Assembly (NCBI GenBank): GCA_947564305.1
Contig: CANOBT010000190.1
Span: 1 to 9,679, forward strand
Reading direction: 5' to 3'
Origin: an uncultured Lachnospiraceae bacterium
GTDB lineage: Bacteria; Bacillota_A; Clostridia; Lachnospirales; Lachnospiraceae
Length of the DNA: 9,679 nucleotides
The stretch's first letter is position 1; the number at the start of each line of letters is the position of its first letter. The position numbers were made by a program, and so were the translations under genes. The notes beneath the pieces were generated by a model. That model made no database searches and was not told where the DNA came from. It worked only from the letters and a program-made list of their open reading frames with translations. Positions 5,868-9,679 of the stretch are shown here, piece by piece.

Positions 5868-7169
5868 TCAGGCTGTTAAATACTTTTTTGTCTCTGCCGT
5901 CATGTACTGTTCAAGGTATTTCTCCCGATGCGGCATGATGATATGCAGGTTCCCGTGAAGATTAATCCATTCGATCACAAACCAAAAACCAAGCCCCCTG
6001 TGATCCGGTTTCCAGATACCATTTTCACTAAAATCTCCGCCACGCAGCATATAGTCTATAATGGCCGGATTCGACATTGTTTCTGAGATTTCCCAACGGT
6101 TGGGCGATTTTTCCCGGTGGCATCCGAAGCCGCAATAGCAGCATCCTGTTCTTTGGCATCCGGTAGTCTTATACACAGGCTTCTCCTGATCAAACAGTTC
6201 CATATCCAATGCTTTTTTTGACATTTTCCTTTTCTTTTTTGTTCCGTCTTCTATCTGTATTTCTCCATAGATCTCCGCAATAGGAATCTGAAACTCATAG
6301 AGATATTCCAATACATCCTGCTCTACCCAGAAAGACATCGGATTTCTTACAGTTTTTTTCATATGGAATCCATTGCACCCGTTTTTCAGCCAGCTTGAAG
6401 TCCGAAGCCTGCTTTCACTTGCCAACTGCGCTGTCATTGGCATTCGCCCTGTCCGTTTAGTGTAGGCATGCATCGGTGCTTTTTTCATGATCGTGCAACA
6501 ATAGTTCGATATCTCAAATGGAGCTTCCAAAAAGAATTTATATCGTTCTTTATTGTACATCTTCGAATATTCCGAGGTCTCCACACCATTTTCTTTATGT
6601 ATATATTTCCCTTGCAGCATAAGGTATCGAGTCGGTGCTTTCATTTCTGTACTTGGTATCTCACCACGGACCAGGCTCTGATAAAGTACGTTTTCTTTAT
6701 TTTCCCTGTAATCAATGCCTACAAGATCCGCCATGGCCGTATGATTGGATATCGTTTCGCATTGATTTAGGTTGTTTTCCTTTGCGATCAGTTTCTCCAT
6801 ATATCTTCTGGCTCCATATACACAGCCCGCCACTTCCTTGTTGATAAACGGATATCCATATTTCTCAATTACCTGCTTAAAATTCATTTTCGGCTTCAAT
6901 ATCTCAACATTTTCATAGTCCTTCACAAACTCCTTTACCTCTGGGTATTCCAGTCCGGTATCTACATATACCGCTGGGATATCTGGATGGATTTTTCTCA
7001 CAATGTCAAGCAGAACCGTGGAATCTTTGCCGCCGCTAAAACTGATATATACGCCGTCTTCCCCATAATGTTCTATCCATTCACGTATCCGGTATTCTGT
7101 CATCCGTATTTTTGCTGACAGAGGAAGAGACTGCAATTGATACAGGTCTCCTATCGTATGTTTCTTCAT
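5868..7169 (-). CDS. PAPS-reductase-family / N-type ATP pyrophosphatase protein with Cys cluster
   Basis: This 433-residue protein belongs to the phosphoadenosine-phosphosulfate-reductase-like superfamily. The PP-loop SGGKDST (45-51) binds ATP or PAPS, and VYVDTGLEYPE (67-77) is the conserved second strand and loop. NYCC (222-225) and a cluster at Cys338, 343, 344, 346 and 350 could bind an iron-sulfur cluster or zinc. The protein is much longer than assimilatory PAPS reductases (about 230-250 residues), and similar long forms occur in phages, mobile elements and DNA-modification loci such as DndC. Sulfur transfer to a nucleic acid or nucleotide is thus possible, but the substrate is unknown. 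The ATG at 7167-7169 has GAGGG five or so bases upstream. It stands alone between two identical palindromes, with no cysteine/sulfate assimilation genes, ParB-like IbrB or Dnd partners in view. All core motifs look intact. Confidence 0.8.
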   Translation of the reverse strand: MKKHTIGDLYQLQSLPLSAKIRMTEYRIREWIEHYGEDGVYISFSGGKDSTVLLDIVRKIHPDIPAVYVDTGLEYPEVKEFVKDYENVEILKPKMNFKQVIEKYGYPFINKEVAGCVYGARRYMEKLIAKENNLNQCETISNHTAMADLVGIDYRENKENVLYQSLVRGEIPSTEMKAPTRYLMLQGKYIHKENGVETSEYSKMYNKERYKFFLEAPFEISNYCCTIMKKAPMHAYTKRTGRMPMTAQLASESRLRTSSWLKNGCNGFHMKKTVRNPMSFWVEQDVLEYLYEFQIPIAEIYGEIQIEDGTKKKRKMSKKALDMELFDQEKPVYKTTGCQRTGCCYCGFGCHREKSPNRWEISETMSNPAIIDYMLRGGDFSENGIWKPDHRGLGFWFVIEWINLHGNLHIIMPHREKYLEQYMTAETKKYLTA

Positions 7170-7241
7170 ATATCACCCTCGATTCTCCGGCAATAAAAGC
7201 CATAATCATTCTTTTAGCTTACTGCCGTTTCTTCTCTTTTC

Positions 7242-7268
7242 AACTTTGCGTCACTGTGACGCAAAGTT
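7242..7268. repeat. 27-bp perfect palindrome, right copy
   Basis: Identical in all 27 bases to the copy at 5717-5743. It lies 72 bp upstream of the start codon of the PAPS-reductase-like gene and about 22 bp from the predicted 3' end of the group II intron. On the minus strand it is followed by GAAAAGAGAAG, similar to the GGAAAGGAG-containing tail after the other copy. A -35-like TTGAAA overlaps its edge, so it may be an operator beside the promoter, although no good -10 is seen. Confidence 0.9.
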
Positions 7269-7293
7269 AAAAATATCCGTTTGCAATCGGATA
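7269..7293 (-). terminator. Small hairpin with T-run at the intron 3' junction
   Basis: On the minus strand TATCCG (complement of 7288-7293) pairs with CGGATA (7274-7279) across an 8-nt loop, followed by five T residues (7269-7273). The 6-bp stem is weak. It straddles the predicted intron end at 7291, so it may be coincidental, or a structure used by the intron or by the displaced 3' exon. Confidence 0.3.
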
Positions 7294-7353
7294 GGGGAGA
7301 TTTTACCCTCCCCTTCCACACCACGTAGCGTACCGTTCGGTACTACGCGGTTC
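7291..7353 (-). ncRNA. Group II intron domains V and VI (catalytic core)
   Basis: Domain V: the lower stem ACCGCGTAG (complement of 7343-7351) pairs with CTACGTGGT (7320-7328). A 2-nt bulge CG (7329-7330) follows, and the upper stem TACC/GGTA is capped by GAAC. The lower strand carries CGC at the catalytic triad position, as in class C introns, rather than AGC. Domain VI: GGGGAG and CTCCCC (7308-7313/7294-7299) form the terminal stem. The maturase stop codon overlaps the first bases of domain V. Confidence 0.8.
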
Positions 7354-8767
7354 AATAGTTTACACGAACTTTCAGATAGTGGGCTGACATGGATGGATAT
7401 CCAAGTCTATCCACTATGATTGTTTTTGTCAGCGCTGAGTTTAGCATTCCTGCCGCCCTCCATGTGCCTTTCCTACAGTTCGACATTTCATGTACTTTCC
7501 ATTCTGGCAGGTGCAACGCCCGGAGCATTTTATATCTCGTGCGTACTTTTTTCCATTGTTTCCAGTACACTGCCCGGATTCTGTGGCGTAGCCACTCATC
7601 TGTCCTCTCCATCAGGGTCTTCATATCCGCATGCTTGTAGTAGTTTATCCATCCTTTGACATAGTCATTGAGTTTCTTCTCTCTTTCTCGATTACTCCAT
7701 TTGTTTCCCCTGACCGTCAATTCCCTTAGCTTGTTTTTCATTTTTCTCTCTGACTTTGGGTGTACCCGGAGTTGGCATTTTCCTTTGTTTCTGTAAAATC
7801 CATATCCCAGGTATTTGACTTTATTGATATGGCTCACTGTTGTTTTCTGGAGATTTACTTTCAGGAACAGCTTACCTGTTATTAATGGCACGATATTTTC
7901 CAGCGTCCGTTCTGCACTCTTCCTGCTTTTACACATAATCATGCAGTCATCTGCATACCGTACGAATTTGTGCCCTCTCCTTTCCAGTTCCTTATCCAGT
8001 TCGTTTAGCATGATGTTTCCACATAATGGACTTAGAGGGCCGCCCTGTGGCACGCCTTCCTCCGTTGACCGGAATCCGTTATCTTCCATAACTCCTGCTC
8101 TCAGGTATTTATGTATCAGCGAAATCACCCTTCCGTCTCTGATTGTCCTCGACATCACCTCTATCAGCTTGCTGTGACTGACCGTATCAAAGTAGGACGC
8201 TAAGTCCATACTGACTACATATACATACCCTTTCTCTGCATATTCCTTGCATTTCTCAAGGGCATCACGGGCCCCTTTTCCCGGCCGGAATCCGAAACTG
8301 TTTTCGGAAAACTGTTCTTCATAGATTGGGGTCAGTTCTTGTGCGATTGCCTGCTGGATTACCCTGTCTACAACAGTTGGCACTCCCAATTTCCTGAATT
8401 TCCCTTTCTCCTCCTTGGGTATCTCTACCCTGCGCACTGGGTTCGGTTTGTATTTTCCGTCCCTTATCTGCACGACCAGCTCAGCCTGATGTTCTTTCAG
8501 GTACGGCAGGAGTTCATCCACCTGCATTCCGTCTACTCCACCAGAACCTTTATTTGCCTTTACTTTCTTATATGCGGCATTCAGATTGTCCGCCCTAAGA
8601 ATTGTGTCGAGCAGGTTCTCCATCCAAAAATCCGTGTCGGTGCCAGTGTCCCCGGTTATCCATTCATGGGCGTACACTCCTGCTACCGTTCCCTGTTCCG
8701 CAGGTATCTCTCGCAGGTAGTCTTCTATATGAAGTTGTCTGTACTTAAATCCATGTCTGGTTTCCAT
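7352..8767 (-). CDS. ltrA: Group II intron reverse transcriptase/maturase
   Basis: From the preferred start the protein has 471 residues. Reverse-transcriptase motifs appear in order: NLNAAYKKVKANKGSGGVDG (61-80), RRVEIPKEEKGKFRKLGVPT (112-131), SFGFRPGKGARDAL (157-170), the first catalytic Asp in VSMDLASYFDTV (185-196), EGVPQGGPLSPL (237-248) and the active-site YADD (271-274). The thumb/maturase X domain follows, with KLNDYVKGWINYYK (365-378). There is no HNH endonuclease domain, as in class C introns, which prime on existing DNA strands. It binds the intron RNA, aids splicing and copies it during mobility. The frame is open to an ATG at 8893, but I prefer the ATG at 8765-8767: AGGAGGTG (8778-8785) precedes it, and the protein then begins METRHGFKYRQLHIEDYL. 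All catalytic residues are intact. Confidence 0.93.
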   Translation of the reverse strand: METRHGFKYRQLHIEDYLREIPAEQGTVAGVYAHEWITGDTGTDTDFWMENLLDTILRADNLNAAYKKVKANKGSGGVDGMQVDELLPYLKEHQAELVVQIRDGKYKPNPVRRVEIPKEEKGKFRKLGVPTVVDRVIQQAIAQELTPIYEEQFSENSFGFRPGKGARDALEKCKEYAEKGYVYVVSMDLASYFDTVSHSKLIEVMSRTIRDGRVISLIHKYLRAGVMEDNGFRSTEEGVPQGGPLSPLCGNIMLNELDKELERRGHKFVRYADDCMIMCKSRKSAERTLENIVPLITGKLFLKVNLQKTTVSHINKVKYLGYGFYRNKGKCQLRVHPKSERKMKNKLRELTVRGNKWSNREREKKLNDYVKGWINYYKHADMKTLMERTDEWLRHRIRAVYWKQWKKVRTRYKMLRALHLPEWKVHEMSNCRKGTWRAAGMLNSALTKTIIVDRLGYPSMSAHYLKVRVNY

Positions 8768-9178
8768 CTGGGAATTGCACCTCCTATTGTTCCCCCCTTC
8801 CCCGGCTTCTTCATCCGCCGGGTATTGTAATATGGGTTCTGCTGACTTCTCACGATAAACCTTTTTCGACCGTAGCTGTGAATGTTTTATCACTCTGCCA
8901 CGTCCGTGAGACCTCCCCGGGTACTCACACGTTCTTTCGCACTTATACCTGCCCCGTCTACTGCTGGCGTTCCGTGCAGTTATCGGACTTTGGTTTGTTA
9001 TGCAACCTCATCCACGCTTCACAGCCTATCCGGACAACTTTTACAGGCCAGTGTTTTGCCTCCGGCTTCCTTCAGACCCCATCTTACGGTGACGCCCTTG
9101 CCTTTGGCTGCATCCTTCCCACTGCCGGGCGGATCAGGGACTTTCACCCCTTAGAACGTGCGCCCGCCGGGCACACAT

Positions 9179-9212
9179 AAAAAAAGGACACGTTCTCAAT
9201 CCATGTCCTTTT
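9179..9212 (-). terminator. Intrinsic terminator, insertion target of the intron
   Basis: AAAAGGACA (9182-9190) and TGTCCTTTT (9204-9212) form a perfect 9-bp stem with a 13-nt loop. On the minus strand the stem is followed by seven T residues (complement of 9179-9185). The first intron base is two nucleotides past that run. It terminates the P-loop gene that ends at 9252. Confidence 0.88.
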
Positions 9213-9251
9213 CGCTCTGTTTCATTCTATTCTTTTTTAAATCACTCTTGT

Positions 9252-9679
9252 CTATTTCAAAATAATTTCCATTGCAATCTGACGCACCGTCTTACCGTCA
9301 GTATCCACCTTTATGCTGTCAATAGTCTCATACAACGGAATCCTTGCTATGCTCCGTTCAAGAACATCAGGACTACGGATTCCTTTTGAAACATCCTCCC
9401 TGATCCTTGTGGTCAATGTTTCCTTTTTAGCAAGCAAAGATACAACTTTTACCATACAGTTGGTTGTGTCAATTTTTTGTAAGATAGCTTCAATAATAGT
9501 TTGCTCATGCATAACCCAACAAAAAATAATATTCATATACGCCGTACAGTGAAGGAAATTGTTTAGCAAATGGCAAATATTATCCATAACCATTTCCTTT
9601 GTTTCATCCGTCACTTGAAATGGGTCCGCGTCCCAACACCAATCCCCATCGAGAAACACAGCATCAGGTAATTCTTTCT
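9252..9679 (-). CDS. P-loop NTPase / nucleotide-kinase-like protein, C-terminal part
   Basis: The frame is open to the right edge of the window, so this is the C-terminal 141 or so residues of a larger gene. At the edge it reads KELPDAVFLDGDWCWDADPF, which resembles the strand and DGD segment that follows the Walker A helix in AAA_33/shikimate-kinase-like P-loop kinases. Later comes NIIFCWVMHEQTIIEAIL, a lid-like region with LTTRIREDVSKGIRSPDVLE, then RIPLYETIDSIKVDTDGKTV, the usual closing strand. The Walker A motif would lie outside the window. A GTG at 9657-9659 could open a shorter frame, but the upstream codons are coding-like, so it is not the start. Its substrate is unknown; small-molecule or nucleotide phosphorylation is the family expectation. 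The terminator at 9179-9212 ends it. Confidence 0.7.
   Translation of the reverse strand, partial: KELPDAVFLDGDWCWDADPFQVTDETKEMVMDNICHLLNNFLHCTAYMNIIFCWVMHEQTIIEAILQKIDTTNCMVKVVSLLAKKETLTTRIREDVSKGIRSPDVLERSIARIPLYETIDSIKVDTDGKTVRQIAMEIILK

Larger units (their letters stand above)
7291..9176 (-). mobile_element. Group IIC intron (self-splicing retroelement)
   Basis: The 5' end reads GTGTG (complement of 9172-9176), matching the GUGYG consensus, and is followed by the characteristic GGGGTGAAAGTCCC motif of domain I (near 9138-9151). The maturase lies in domain IV. Domain V is at 7318-7353 and domain VI at 7291-7315; the intron ends in AT (7291-7292). The 5' exon ends in a hairpin plus T-run, the hallmark target of class C introns, which insert after intrinsic terminators. 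All RNA domains and the maturase seem present, so the intron may be active. The 3' boundary is my best reading from the AY rule and could be off by a few bases. Confidence 0.85.

Noticed and set aside
5831..5875. Inverted repeat CAGCCTG/CAGGCTG over the stop of the PAPS-reductase-like gene as its terminator
   Set aside because: No T-run follows on the minus strand; the stem at 5788-5816 with T6 is the better candidate.
5717..7268. CRISPR-like array or phage attachment pair from the twin palindromes
   Set aside because: Only two copies with a gene between them and no spacers; no integrase is visible, so an att pair cannot be supported.
8768..8893. N-terminal extension of the maturase to the ATG at 8893
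   Set aside because: The extra 42 residues show no resemblance to maturases, and a strong AGGAGGTG lies before the internal ATG at 8767.
8878..9180. Overlapping plus-strand frames of 90-100 codons
   Set aside because: They coincide with the structured domain I RNA of the intron on the opposite strand; open frames there follow from its GC-rich sequence.
1..9679. tRNA, rRNA or riboswitch genes
   Set aside because: No cloverleaf, rRNA or familiar riboswitch core was recognised by eye on either strand.

Overview
The window looks like an accessory, mobile-element-rich stretch from a gut Firmicute, most likely a Clostridia/Lachnospiraceae relative. The signs are AT-leaning DNA with strong AGGAGG-type ribosome binding sites, a MobC-type mobilization protein, a remnant of the Maff2 family of Clostridial conjugative elements, and a group IIC intron closely resembling those of Eubacterium/Roseburia-type bacteria. 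The organism assignment is inference. Almost everything after position 1300 is on the minus strand.

Layout. (1) 1-700: an oriT-like stretch of short palindromes followed by an orphan mobC on the plus strand; no relaxase follows. (2) About 770-1248: a decayed effector-binding domain of a LysR regulator with in-frame stops. (3) 1286-1420: a large imperfect palindrome with DnaA-box-like words. (4) 1470-4277, minus strand: a metabolic cassette of an AraC regulator (3387-4277), a DUF1349 protein (2700-3287) and an MFS permease (1470-2666). The last two form a tight operon; the regulator is separated from them by a perfect 12-bp hairpin lying over its stop codon. (5) 4634-5291, minus strand: eroded conjugation module with a small acidic hypothetical protein, an orphan coding tail and a truncated Maff2 gene. 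(6) 5717-7268: a PAPS-reductase/ATP-pyrophosphatase-like gene flanked on both sides by two identical 27-bp perfect palindromes. (7) 7291-9176: a group IIC intron with its maturase, inserted just after the T-run of a transcription terminator. (8) 9252 to the right edge: the C-terminal part of a P-loop kinase-like protein whose terminator is the intron target.

How it fits together. The left and middle parts read as debris of one or more integrative/mobilizable elements carrying a small regulator-plus-transporter cassette. The most unusual unit is the PAPS-reductase-like gene with its twin palindromes: each palindrome lies just upstream of a purine-rich leader on the minus strand. They could be repeated operators, processing sites, or recombination repeats bounding a one-gene cassette. 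The gene has an intact SGGKDST motif and a Cys cluster, but no recognisable partner in view, so its substrate cannot be read from this window.
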